This document shows, in pieces, positions 8,329-19,800 of a DNA stretch of 64,000 nucleotides; position 1 is the first letter of the stretch; each line of letters starts with the position of its first letter. The notes under the pieces are model-generated. The model had not been told where the DNA came from, did no database searches, and worked only from the letters and a program-made list of their open reading frames with translations. Source of the stretch: Niallia nealsonii. Its GTDB lineage: Bacteria; Bacillota; Bacilli; Bacillales; Cytobacillaceae. The stretch spans positions 124,001 through 188,000 of the forward strand of contig NZ_PISE01000011.1 in NCBI RefSeq assembly GCF_002835805.1, read 5' to 3'. The position numbers were made by a program, and so were the translations under genes.

Positions 8329-9297
8329 TTATCGATTCACTACAACAATTTTACCGTTCGCACTGTTGCTTTCCATGAAAATGTGCGCCTGACTAATTTC
8401 CTCTAAAGGAAACACCTTTGCAATAGGTACTTCCATTTGATAATGGCTGATATGATGAAATAAATCGCTCAGCAATTTTTCTTTAAAATTTTCTCCGCTG
8501 TCAAACTGGGTAAAATACGCACCAGAAGGAATATCTCTCATCGGCTCAAAATTGTCCAACACCCATTCTCCCCCTAAAATTCCTGTCATGCACAAAATTC
8601 CTTTTTCTGCGAGCATGCTTAGGGAATCTTTTAACGTGACTGTTCCTACCAGTTCCAATATTTTATTGACTCCTTTTGGAAAAATGGTTGGAAGCTGTGC
8701 TTTCATATCTCCATCATCCAATAACACAAAATCAGCACCATGTTGTTTTAAAAGTTCCACCTTGTTTTTATTCCGAGTGGTTGAAACAACCGTTGCTCCA
8801 ACACTTTTAGCAAGCTGCAATGCTGCCAATCCTACAGAACTGGTTCCCCCGCGTATAAGAAGAATATCCTCTTTTTTCAGCATCAGTGTATCAAAAAGTG
8901 AACCATAAGCGGTATAATACATCTCCGGAATGGCCGCTAATTCCACCCAATCCATCTCCTGGTTAATCGGATAAACTTGAGTGGAAGGAATAAGAGCATA
9001 TTCCGCATAGCTGCCATCAAATTCGCGGCCAAGCCCTCCCATCAAAGACACCACTCTTTGTCCTTTTTGAAAAGAACTATCAGAAGGATCGGCAATTTCT
9101 CCGACGCATTCTATGCCAATAATTCGGGGGAGCTTCACAGATGGAGAATCACCTTGTCTAGTAAATATCTCCGACCGATTGATGCCAAATGCCTTAATTT
9201 TGACTAATACCCAGCCTGGTTTGACTTTAGGGATTGGCACATCCTGTACGATTAATTCCTGTGCCTTACAGGCTTTTTCCAGCACAACTGCCTTCAT
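8329..9297 (-). CDS. Zinc-type alcohol dehydrogenase-like / NADPH:quinone oxidoreductase family protein
   Basis: A 322-residue medium-chain dehydrogenase/reductase. It has the GroES-like N-domain (GINRSEIFTRQGDSPSVKLPR, PRIIGIECVGE) and a Rossmann domain with RGGTSSVGLAALQLAKSVGA (nucleotide loop) and a following STTRNKNK segment. The structural and catalytic zinc ligands of true ADHs are not evident, so it is placed in the QOR/enoyl-reductase branch. It uses NAD(P)H to reduce quinone- or enone-type compounds. AAAGGAG precedes the ATG. It stands alone, but an HxlR gene about 2 kb upstream belongs to a family that often controls such enzymes; that link is inference. Confidence 0.82.
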   Translation of the reverse strand: MKAVVLEKACKAQELIVQDVPIPKVKPGWVLVKIKAFGINRSEIFTRQGDSPSVKLPRIIGIECVGEIADPSDSSFQKGQRVVSLMGGLGREFDGSYAEYALIPSTQVYPINQEMDWVELAAIPEMYYTAYGSLFDTLMLKKEDILLIRGGTSSVGLAALQLAKSVGATVVSTTRNKNKVELLKQHGADFVLLDDGDMKAQLPTIFPKGVNKILELVGTVTLKDSLSMLAEKGILCMTGILGGEWVLDNFEPMRDIPSGAYFTQFDSGENFKEKLLSDLFHHISHYQMEVPIAKVFPLEEISQAHIFMESNSANGKIVVVNR

Positions 9298-9475
9298 TTA
9301 TATTCACTCCTTTTAAAAAATAGTCCTTATTTACTTTTTCTGATTAAGAGAATGATTCTTTTGATGAGCCTGTCTCTTTACCATTTCTCCCTGCTAAACC
9401 AATATAAGCTGGATGTAAGTTTCCTATTCAGTTATTTACGGCTCCTATTTAAAAGTTATAGATATTACTAGTCTT

Positions 9476-10375
9476 CTAGATTTGAAAGACTTTGAAATAC
9501 TCCTTATAGTCTTCATCACTAAATACATTAAAAATAATTTTTTCAAAATGATGGGAATGGGTATTTAACCAGTCATTCACTGTCCGGACTGCAATATTGG
9601 CTGCCTCTGGTTTTGGAAATCCAAACACACCTGTGGAAATGGCACAAAAAGCGATTGTTTTTATTTCAGCTATTTCATTTGCAAGCTCTAAGCAAGAAAC
9701 ATAACAGGAAGCTAATTCCTCCCTTTGTTTTTCCGTTAGTTCCGTTCCTTTTGGAACAATGGGCCCAACTGTATGGAGAACAAATTTTGCTGGCAGATTA
9801 TAGCCTCTTGTTATTTTTGCTCCACCCGTTTTCTCTAACTCTTCTTGGGTGGACATAATGGTGTTACAGTCTTCCCTTAGCTGTGGACCAGCAGCAGAAT
9901 GGATAACATTATCAATACAAGCATGTAATGGCTGAAAACACCCAAGCATATATTTATTTGCGGCATTTACAATGGCATCTGCATGCAATTGAGTAATGTC
10001 TCCTTGCCACAATATAAATTTATCTGATTGGTTAAAAGGGTTTTCGAGAACTAAATCTGAAACCATTTCAAGTTCTTCCACTTCTACCACACTTTTTTCT
10101 TTTAACTCCGTCTGCAAAAGAGAATCTAATTTTTGAAGAAATGTAGAATCAAACGGATTTGGTTCTCTAGTATTTAGAATTGCTTTTAATAGACTTCGTT
10201 TGCCCTTATACTCTTGAGGAATTTCCACATCTTTTAGATCTTCATTTTCTTTCAAAAGGCTCTCTATTAATTCTTTTAAATTTTTCTCACTTTGGTTTAC
10301 ATAAAAAAATGATGGCTGGTATGGGTTATTTAAATCAATGAGCGAAGCATATTCCTTTAATGATAATTGCGGCAT
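9476..10375 (-). CDS. Zinc-containing macrodomain protein-ADP-ribose hydrolase
   Basis: A roughly 110-residue N-terminal extension (MPQLSLKEYASLIDL) is followed by a macrodomain. The domain opens with WQGDITQLHADAIVNAANKYMLGC, then FQPLHACIDNVIHSAAG, which carries the Cys/His/Cys set of the Zn-Macro family. Later comes CAISTGVFGFPKPEAANIAVRTV. Such enzymes remove ADP-ribose placed by class M sirtuins. It lies 12 nt downstream of the sirtuin gene in one operon, the arrangement known from Staphylococcus and Streptococcus. The size (299 aa) is normal. Confidence 0.92.
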   Translation of the reverse strand: MPQLSLKEYASLIDLNNPYQPSFFYVNQSEKNLKELIESLLKENEDLKDVEIPQEYKGKRSLLKAILNTREPNPFDSTFLQKLDSLLQTELKEKSVVEVEELEMVSDLVLENPFNQSDKFILWQGDITQLHADAIVNAANKYMLGCFQPLHACIDNVIHSAAGPQLREDCNTIMSTQEELEKTGGAKITRGYNLPAKFVLHTVGPIVPKGTELTEKQREELASCYVSCLELANEIAEIKTIAFCAISTGVFGFPKPEAANIAVRTVNDWLNTHSHHFEKIIFNVFSDEDYKEYFKVFQI

Positions 10376-10387
10376 TTCAACTCTCCT

Positions 10388-11233
10388 TTACCTCATTAAT
10401 GCTGTTATAACTCCTTGTATGTCTTCGGTGAATGCAATCGTTTTATCTTGCGTTTCCTTAAATCCTTCTGGATGATCTTTATTGAATCGGATTAAGGTTG
10501 CCCTCTCATTGTGGTAAGTCATTCGTTCAAATGGATAACGAATAATGCCAGGTGTATTAAATCCAACGCCTAACTCCATATATACAACCTGCTTTCCTTC
10601 TGAATCCTGAAGAAAATTTTTGTATAACTCATCCGATTCATACCACTTTTCATCCTGCACAAAGTATTGGTTTTTTCTAAGGTTAACGTCCATCTCGCCA
10701 CCACAAATAGGGCATTTTGGAACAAGATTTGAGGGGATTTTGCATTCAACCGTCTTATCGATCATTTCTTTCACAAGGGATTCGTTATAATACAGCTTGT
10801 TATGGCAGCCTTTTTCACATTGTAGATAACTGTAATTACCTTGGATTTCAAATACTTTATCTGACGGGAATCCCCCTTTTTCAAACTGACTTTCCACATT
10901 TGTTGAGATGACGAAATAATTTTTCTCCTTTACCAGTTGAAATAAATCCATGTAAAGCTTTGTGGCATCTATTTCATATCGATTCAAACTAATGTGTTTG
11001 GCCCAATATGCCCATTTTTCCTCTTCTGTTTCAAAGGGATAAAAACTCGATGTATAAAGATCTTTAAACCGATACTTAGCAATAAATTCGCTGAAATGAT
11101 CGGTAAATCTTTTCCCGCTATACGTTATACCTGCAGCAGCCGATAATCCTGCTCCACCGCCTAATAAAATATATTCAGCTTCTTCCATTGCCTTTTTTGA
11201 CTTTTCTAAACGTGTTTGATAACTGTCCTTCAT
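10388..11233 (-). CDS. Class M sirtuin (SirTM), putative protein ADP-ribosyltransferase
   Basis: The Sir2 NAD-binding loop is LLGGGAGLSAAAGITYSG (residues 23-40), followed by ISTNVESQFEKGG and EIQGNYSYLQC. The last motif has Gln where classic deacetylases have the catalytic His, a mark of SirTM. Zinc ligands are CEKGC and CPICGG. The C-terminal VYMELGVGFNTPGIIRYPFE is standard for the class. Known SirTMs ADP-ribosylate lipoylated GcvH-L. Here only the macrodomain partner follows; no GcvH-L or LplA2 gene is adjacent. It is the first gene of the operon and diverges from an HxlR regulator. Confidence 0.9.
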   Translation of the reverse strand: MKDSYQTRLEKSKKAMEEAEYILLGGGAGLSAAAGITYSGKRFTDHFSEFIAKYRFKDLYTSSFYPFETEEEKWAYWAKHISLNRYEIDATKLYMDLFQLVKEKNYFVISTNVESQFEKGGFPSDKVFEIQGNYSYLQCEKGCHNKLYYNESLVKEMIDKTVECKIPSNLVPKCPICGGEMDVNLRKNQYFVQDEKWYESDELYKNFLQDSEGKQVVYMELGVGFNTPGIIRYPFERMTYHNERATLIRFNKDHPEGFKETQDKTIAFTEDIQGVITALMR

Positions 11234-11406
11234 ACCTGCTCCTCCTTAATTGAACTGGTTTTAACTTGGATGATGCTATTTCCCTGTTGAAAATTGACAT
11301 TATATAATTGAAATCATAAAATCATGATAAATGCCTTAGTAACTTTTAGGAAGTAGGCACCTTAATGTTGTATAGAAACCTTTTAGTAACTATTGGAGGT
11401 CGTTTT

Positions 11407-11766
11407 ATGGATAATAAAAAAGAGTTGCCCCTTTGCCCTGTAGCAACTACCTTAGGATTAATAGGTAATAAGTGGAAAATTTTAATTCTTCGTGAATTAT
11501 TGAGTGGAACAAAAAGATTTGGTGAATTAAGAAGTGGAATACCAGGCATCAGCCAGAAGGTATTGACACAGAATTTACGGTCAATGGAGGAAGATGGAAT
11601 CATACAGCGCCTAGTTTACGCCGAGGTTCCACCAAGAGTAGAATATTTTCTTAGCGATTTGGGTAATACACTTAGACCGATTATAGATGTAATGGCAGAA
11701 TGGGGACTAGGTTATCAAGCAATGGTCAAAAAAAATTTATATGAAACAGAAAAAATGGATGTATAA
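11407..11766 (+). CDS. HxlR-family transcriptional regulator
   Basis: A 119-residue winged-helix protein: CPVATTLGLIGNKWKILILREL, the wing/recognition region RFGELRSGIPGISQKVLTQNLR, and PPRVEYFLSDLGNTLRPI are canonical. The N-terminal Cys in the LCPVATTL context is the conserved cysteine used for redox or aldehyde sensing in YodB/HypR-type members. The ATG at 11407 has GGAGG 6-7 nt upstream, and the frame's earlier ATG at 11365 has none. It is transcribed away from the sirtuin operon, so the 174-nt gap (11233-11407) is a plausible shared control region. Confidence 0.92.
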   Translation: MDNKKELPLCPVATTLGLIGNKWKILILRELLSGTKRFGELRSGIPGISQKVLTQNLRSMEEDGIIQRLVYAEVPPRVEYFLSDLGNTLRPIIDVMAEWGLGYQAMVKKNLYETEKMDV

Positions 11767-11797
11767 AAATCAATGTCATGCAGGCAGTAAGTACTTT

Positions 11798-11846
11798 AAA
11801 TAGCCTTAGCCCTTTATTCTAAAGGGCTAAGGCTATTTAATTTCTT
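11798..11846 (+). terminator. Terminator of the HxlR gene
   Basis: A perfect 18-bp stem, 11798-11815 with 11821-11838, has a 5-nt loop followed by a T-rich tail (TTAATTTCTTTT). It lies about 30 nt after the HxlR stop. Confidence 0.9.
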
Positions 11847-11870
11847 TTGGAATCGCTTATTATTACACTA

Positions 11871-11920
11871 TCAAATAGAGCGTTTCACTCCTCTCCAAAG
11901 TCTGAAACGCTCTATTTTGA
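11871..11920. terminator. Second hairpin, probable bidirectional terminator
   Basis: The arms TCAAATAGAGCGTTTCA (11871-11887) and its near-complement (11903-11920) form a long stem with a 15-nt loop. It lies between convergent transcription units (HxlR on plus; the bgl operon on minus). Confidence 0.65.
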
Positions 11921-11938
11921 TAATATTGATTACATGAA

Positions 11939-12052
11939 CTATTTATAAAAATATTCACATACAAACGAAATTAAACAGCCAATCGCCGGCGCAATCCCGA
12001 CAATCAGCTGTTTAATACAGTGTTTTTCTACTACATCAATAAGAACCGCCAC
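11939..12052 (-). other. Possible 37-codon ORF or gene remnant
   Basis: From a GTG at 12052 the frame reads LIDVVEKHCIKQLIVGIA and ends ISFVCEYFYK before TAG. It has one hydrophobic segment, and local GC (GCGCCGGCGATT) is higher than the surroundings. No ribosome site was found and an in-frame TAG lies just upstream, so it could be the tail of a lost gene rather than a real small protein. I recognise no family. Confidence 0.25.
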
Positions 12053-12158
12053 TACCTAATGAAAAGAGTTTTTCTGTACTAGTCCTTTAAACCAAGTTTG
12101 GTCGTTGCTAAAGCAATAGCTGATATAGTTTAACAAAAATGTGAACAACAAAAGAATT

Positions 12159-13634
<1,476 letters not shown>

Positions 13635-13702
13635 CTAATTAAAATAACTGATATAGGAGGGAAGAGCACTCAAATCTCTTCCCCGTCTATCTAAAAATAT
13701 AA

Positions 13703-15568
<1,866 letters not shown>

Positions 15569-15631
15569 TTATCGTAAAACTTATGATCATTTCTTAACTT
15601 CAATAATAGTTTGTCCATTTAAAAATTTTAA

Positions 15632-15680
15632 TAAAAAAAACCTAAATCAAATCATTCATTTCGAATGTTTGATTTAGGTT
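15632..15680 (-). terminator. LicT-controlled leader terminator before bglP
   Basis: The stem AACCTAAATCAAA with its complement is followed on the minus strand by eight T residues. Its upstream arm overlaps the 3' part of the RAT (15677-15702), so RAT and terminator are mutually exclusive, the classic antitermination design. Confidence 0.9.
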
Positions 15681-15702
15681 TTGCCCGTTAGGTTACAACC
15701 CT
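15677..15702 (-). promoter_or_regulatory. RAT (ribonucleic antiterminator) for bglP
   Basis: The minus strand reads GGGTTGTAACCTAACGGGCA then AAACC, the RAT pattern recognised by the BglG/SacY/LicT RNA-binding domain. It begins two nucleotides after the licT stop codon, so read-through from licT into bglP is gated here. Confidence 0.9.
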
Positions 15703-15703
15703 A

Positions 15704-16546
15704 TTATCGTCCGTTATTATTTTTTACCACTCTTTCAATATGAATAGTCAAATAAATCATTTCTTCATCTGTTAATTCATAGGTATAACTGCTCTCAATA
15801 AATTTCTTTATTTTTTGTGAACACTTATGTGCCTCTGGATATTTTAGCTTGATGACATGATATAAGTCATCATCAGATGTACTATTGTAATGATTTCCTC
15901 TGACTAAACGTTGTGCAAAAAACTTTAGATGGGTAATAAAGCGATAGAATGTTAAAGAGTTTTCATTAAACTCCATTTTAAAATGATATCTAACTACTGT
16001 TAAGATTTCTTGCATGATTTTAGTCATACTTTGTACAACTGGCATCTCTTCATTCAATTCAGCATTCACAATATGAAGGGCTAAAAATCCTGCTTCATCC
16101 TCTGGCAAAATGACTCCAAATTGTTCACAAATCATATTCAATGCTTCTAATCCAACCTCATATTCATCTTTGTATAATTGTCTCGTTTCCCAAAGCAATC
16201 CGTTTTTTATAGGCAGATTCTTTTTATAACGTTCAATGGCAAAGTGAATATGATCCGTTAAATGAATATAAATACTATCGCTTAACTTCTTACCCAATTT
16301 CATTTTTGCATAGGCGATGATTTTTTCAGATAACTCCATATACTCAATTGGCATATCAGAAATTAAGGTCTTGAATTTTTTCATTATATCTTCATCTTCT
16401 AAAGTGAAAATTTTATCTATTTGTTGTTCGTTAATCTCATCACCAATCCGTTTATTAAAAGCTACTCCACGTCCAATGACGATAATCTCTTGTTTATCTT
16501 TTATTGAAATAACAGCATTATTGTTTAATATCTTCTCGATTTTCAC
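15704..16546 (-). CDS. licT: LicT/BglG-family transcription antiterminator
   Basis: An N-terminal CAT RNA-binding domain (KIEKILNNNAVISI, IVIGRGVAFNKRIGD) is followed by two PRD domains with the phosphorylatable histidines (LTDHIHFAIERY and FLALHIVNAELNE; TIHIERVV at the end). GTG at 16546 is the likely start: AGAGGTGA precedes it and the upstream frame has no ribosome site. The protein binds both RATs, its own leader and that of bglP. In the known system phosphorylation by the PTS sets its activity. Length 280 aa is typical. Confidence 0.93.
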   Translation of the reverse strand: MKIEKILNNNAVISIKDKQEIIVIGRGVAFNKRIGDEINEQQIDKIFTLEDEDIMKKFKTLISDMPIEYMELSEKIIAYAKMKLGKKLSDSIYIHLTDHIHFAIERYKKNLPIKNGLLWETRQLYKDEYEVGLEALNMICEQFGVILPEDEAGFLALHIVNAELNEEMPVVQSMTKIMQEILTVVRYHFKMEFNENSLTFYRFITHLKFFAQRLVRGNHYNSTSDDDLYHVIKLKYPEAHKCSQKIKKFIESSYTYELTDEEMIYLTIHIERVVKNNNGR

Positions 16547-16566
16547 TTTGTCACCTCTGATATATA

Positions 16567-16612
16567 GAAAAAGGCAAAACCCCACCTTCTTTCTAAGGTA
16601 ATCGGTTTTGCC
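16567..16612 (-). terminator. LicT-controlled leader terminator before licT
   Basis: GGCAAAACC…GGGTTTTGCC forms a stem (16573-16612) with a T5 run at 16572-16568. Its upstream arm is shared with the RAT at 16604-16632. Confidence 0.9.
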
Positions 16613-16632
16613 TGATTTAACAGTTACAATCC
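16604..16632 (-). promoter_or_regulatory. RAT for licT (autoregulatory)
   Basis: The minus strand has GGATTGTAACTG, then TTAAATCAGGCAAAACC, matching the RAT consensus ends (GGATTGT…GGCAAAACC). Together with the terminator it makes licT control its own transcription. Confidence 0.9.
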
Positions 16633-16636
16633 GTTC

Positions 16637-16650
16637 TGTATACGCTTACC
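16637..16650. promoter_or_regulatory. Candidate cre (CcpA site) upstream of licT-bgl
   Basis: TGTATACGCTTACC reads on the minus strand as GGTAAGCGTATACA, one mismatch from TGNAARCGNWWNCA. It lies just upstream of the RAT, where promoter and CcpA sites sit in known bgl operons. The assignment is by consensus only. Confidence 0.5.
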
Positions 16651-16905
16651 TTATATTATCATAAGACTTTTGGATTAGCAATATATTTTTTCTTATAATT
16701 AAAGTATTTCTTTTTCTTAAATTTTTACTCCATATCCTATCACCTTTTTATTTTCAATAGTCTATTTTTTCATAAAAAGCTGATACTTTCCTTCCTAAAC
16801 TGTTAGAGAAGGTAAGTTCAAAGAAGTATGTTAAAATTCCGACTTTTTTCAGTTTAAGTGTAATTCTACCTATCAAAACTGCTAAAAAGCAAAGAAAACA
16901 ATCTC
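16651..16905. other. Intergenic region, nothing recognised
   Basis: AT-rich sequence between licT and the prenyltransferase-like gene. An 84-codon open frame here on the minus strand is a by-product of the adjacent gene's other frame. No terminator was identified with confidence. Confidence 0.4.
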
Positions 16906-19278
16906 TCATTTCTTTCGATGCACCAGATAATCCAGCAAATGCTTTAAAAACTTTGTTTTCCAGGACATTTCCTGCAGCGCTTCTAATGCTAGGCAGTAAT
17001 GTTCCCACATTTCTATCCTTGCCCCTTCCATTCCTAGTATAGAAGCAAAAGTGGAATGATTGTTTTCAACATCTTTGCCAGTGGCTTTTCCAAGCAACCC
17101 CTTATCCCCTTCCACATCAAGCAAGTCATCCTTAATCTGGAATGCAATTCCTGCGTGATAGGCAAACTTTTTTAATGCGGCGATTTCTGTTTCCTTGGCA
17201 TCTGCGAGAATAGCGGGCATAATAAGAGAAGCTTCAAAACCTATTCCTGTTTTATAAAAGCAAATGGTGTTCAATTGATTAAGAGTCAACTGTTTCCCTT
17301 TTGATTCTAAATCCATCGCCTGTCCTTTGCACATATCTCCTGTCACTTTCGCTGTATAGCGTATCAACGAAAGCACCGTTTGGGGATCAAAGTGACTGAG
17401 GTTTGTTTGTTCTTCAATGGCCTTTTGTGTAAGAAAAAGCCCCGTTAATTCAGCGATGGCAGTATTATATACTTCATGCAAAGTTAAACGCCCTCGCCTT
17501 ATAGATGCATTATCCTGTGAGGGCAAATCATCAAAGATTAAGGATGCTGTATGCATATATTCTAATGAGCGCACAAGAGGCAAGATTTCTGTCTCATCCA
17601 AACCATATTCGTTCACTCCCATACACCAGGCAATAATTGGCCGAATTCTCTTTCCATTTCCATTTAAACTATAATTGGCTCCATCAACGATTGCATCATC
17701 TGAAGAAAAAGCTCGTTCACTTTTTGCAATCAATAGACTGATGTTGATTTGAGATTGTACAGACTTAATCGTATGAAAAAATTCTTTTTGATCCTTCTGT
17801 TCATTTTTTAAGGTGACTACCATCTGGTCACGAAGCAATTTATCAAAAAAATCCACATTATCTGCTTTCTGGACCATTGTTTGAATAAGGCGATTAAATG
17901 CAGGAATCTCAGATGCAAATAAATCCATCACTTCTTTGTATCTTTTATTCCCCTTTTTTTCTTTAAATCGTTTTAGACCATTGATTGCACGATCCAAAAT
18001 TACATTACATGTCTTTTTGTCAGATTGATAGACATGATGAATTAAATAGAAGATGACTGTCCAATATAATTCAAATGGATTAATAAGATCATTTCTTCGA
18101 TGATGGTGCTTCATATAATATGTATAAGGAGTTACTGCTCCTTCCTCCCAATCATCAAACAGATCCGCAAAATCATCTGCCAGCTGATTATATATCCCAT
18201 AACAAAAAGTTTGCTTGTCAAAGTCGCCATCTTTTGGCGCACTAATCAAGGATCGGACAATCTGCCTTGATGCAGAGGATTTCAAAATAACTGGGATGTA
18301 CAGCTCTTCATTTGTATAATGTTCATAAGATAAATGCTTCAGGCGATCGATTTCCTGTGCGCAAAAAAATACATAGGATTGCTGTAAAAAAGCCTCCAGG
18401 GACTCCTCTTTTTGATTTGCCTTAATATAAAGAAAAGCCTCCTTCAATTCTGAATGAATAGATTGAATAAGCTGTTTATTTTTTCCTTTCCATTCACTAA
18501 ACTCCGGCACATTCCCTTCTTTAAGCGTTGTACGTATTAAATTAGAATAATCTTTTGCCTCATGATCTGATAAAATATTGGCATCCAAAAGGTCATCAAT
18601 AAAAGGATATGTCAGCCCATAATAGTATCCTATCTTTATTGCCTTCGTTAATTTGTTTGTGCGTTCTTCTAACGAGATGCCCGCTTCCATTTCTTCTATT
18701 GCATTCATCACGACTCCAGCTATAATTTTAAGAATCTTTCGCTGCGCATGCACTACATCCATCCCCTTTGGAATAATGGCAGATACATTTTTTAGTTTTT
18801 CTATTGCCCAAATCATGGTAGATTCTACACCGTTCTTTTTTGCCATTTTATACAAGCTAGCCATGCTGAACGGTTCTATTTTATCCCCGTTGTCTAATAG
18901 AAGATTCTTTTTTAACTGCTCCACAACATTTCGAACCCTGCTTTCGGTATTGGGTGAAGTCAGAGCTTTTCCTAAATCGCGCATATAAATATAAGAAATG
19001 CTGCGCTCTAGATAATCATCCAATTTGCTCGTATAATTCAAATATTGAATATAAGAACGATACTCTTTCGATACTGGCTTTTTTTTTCTTCGAGGAAAAA
19101 AGGATAAAAGGGAAGGATAATGAATATGATTGAGTTTCCAAGATTGAATGTCTTTTGTTAAAGCAGGGACATAGTGTTTTTCTATCAATTGTTTATGGAG
19201 TACTTTAAAATAATGGCCAGCTTTCTCTTCAGCCAAGTAATAACAATAATCTGTATTACTTGCTAATTCTTCATTCAT
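16906..19278 (-). CDS. Two-module prenyltransferase/terpenoid-synthase-like protein
   Basis: This 790-residue protein is about 2.5 times the usual length of an isoprenyl diphosphate synthase. Residues about 510-790 are a full trans-IPPS module: GKRIRPIIAW (542-551), first Asp-rich motif DDLPSQDNASIRRGR (583-597), GQAMDL (652-657), KTG (676-678) and second Asp-rich motif KDDLLDVEGD (716-725). Residues 1-480 are all-helical in look and keep metal-site-like clusters, PFIDDLLDANILSD (225-238) and LADDFADLFDD (366-376), but no clear FARM. The N-half may be a terpene-synthase-like or degenerate IPPS module. The product is unknown. The gene is alone between bgl and PTS-type genes, with no cyclase or P450 nearby. 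Confidence 0.75.
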   Translation of the reverse strand: MNEELASNTDYCYYLAEEKAGHYFKVLHKQLIEKHYVPALTKDIQSWKLNHIHYPSLLSFFPRRKKKPVSKEYRSYIQYLNYTSKLDDYLERSISYIYMRDLGKALTSPNTESRVRNVVEQLKKNLLLDNGDKIEPFSMASLYKMAKKNGVESTMIWAIEKLKNVSAIIPKGMDVVHAQRKILKIIAGVVMNAIEEMEAGISLEERTNKLTKAIKIGYYYGLTYPFIDDLLDANILSDHEAKDYSNLIRTTLKEGNVPEFSEWKGKNKQLIQSIHSELKEAFLYIKANQKEESLEAFLQQSYVFFCAQEIDRLKHLSYEHYTNEELYIPVILKSSASRQIVRSLISAPKDGDFDKQTFCYGIYNQLADDFADLFDDWEEGAVTPYTYYMKHHHRRNDLINPFELYWTVIFYLIHHVYQSDKKTCNVILDRAINGLKRFKEKKGNKRYKEVMDLFASEIPAFNRLIQTMVQKADNVDFFDKLLRDQMVVTLKNEQKDQKEFFHTIKSVQSQINISLLIAKSERAFSSDDAIVDGANYSLNGNGKRIRPIIAWCMGVNEYGLDETEILPLVRSLEYMHTASLIFDDLPSQDNASIRRGRLTLHEVYNTAIAELTGLFLTQKAIEEQTNLSHFDPQTVLSLIRYTAKVTGDMCKGQAMDLESKGKQLTLNQLNTICFYKTGIGFEASLIMPAILADAKETEIAALKKFAYHAGIAFQIKDDLLDVEGDKGLLGKATGKDVENNHSTFASILGMEGARIEMWEHYCLALEALQEMSWKTKFLKHLLDYLVHRKK

Positions 19279-19375
19279 AATGCATCACCTCTGTTTCGTA
19301 GTGGTTTATTTTATCTAAGCGGAAATGCTTGAGCGCCTGACTGTCTATACATTAGCATATTAGCAGTCTGGCACT

Positions 19376-19670
19376 CTATTTAACGATTAATTCTTTTTTA
19401 TTTTAAAGTTGTACTTCTTATTAATACGTTCTGCAATTTCAATTAAAAAGCTTTGCACTGTCATTTTTTCCACTTCATTTGTATACCGGGCAAGTTTGGC
19501 ACCTTTATCTACTTCATTATATTCCATATTTAATGGCATATAACCTTTGGCTGCATATGTATAATCAAACTTTACATCAAGTTGATTCCCTTGTGGACAT
19601 TCAAGGATTATCTTATAATTTGATTTTTTATATTCTGATTTAAATTACACTTTTTTCTTTTAGCTAGCAT
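19376..19670 (-). pseudogene. Small hypothetical gene with a frameshift
   Basis: AAAGGAGAAGCCAA precedes an ATG at 19670 that reads MLAKRKKCNLNQN and then stops early. In the next frame a coherent sequence runs YKKSNYKIILECPQGNQ to KKYNFKIKKELIVK and the stop at 19376. One single-base change near 19640-19650 would join the two into a protein of about 97 residues. Codon use in the second part is gene-like. It is either a recent pseudogene or a sequencing slip. No family recognised. Confidence 0.55.
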
Positions 19671-19757
19671 TTGGCTTCTCCTTTAAACACTATTATTTTA
19701 AAACAATAATAGTGCTAATTGATTCCCCTGTACTCTCCATAATCCTTTCTCACCATA

Positions 19758-19800
19758 CAAAAAGCCAGAAACCAAACGGCTCCTGACTTCTTTTTTATTC
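19758..19800 (-). terminator. Terminator of the EIIC-like permease gene
   Basis: An 11-bp stem with wobble pairs (19763-19773 with 19778-19788) is followed on the minus strand by TTTTTG. It begins right after the stop codon at 19795. Confidence 0.7.

Noticed and set aside
16754-17008. 84-codon ORF below the prenyltransferase-like gene
   Set aside because: It overlaps the end of that gene in another frame, has no ribosome site and its product looks random.
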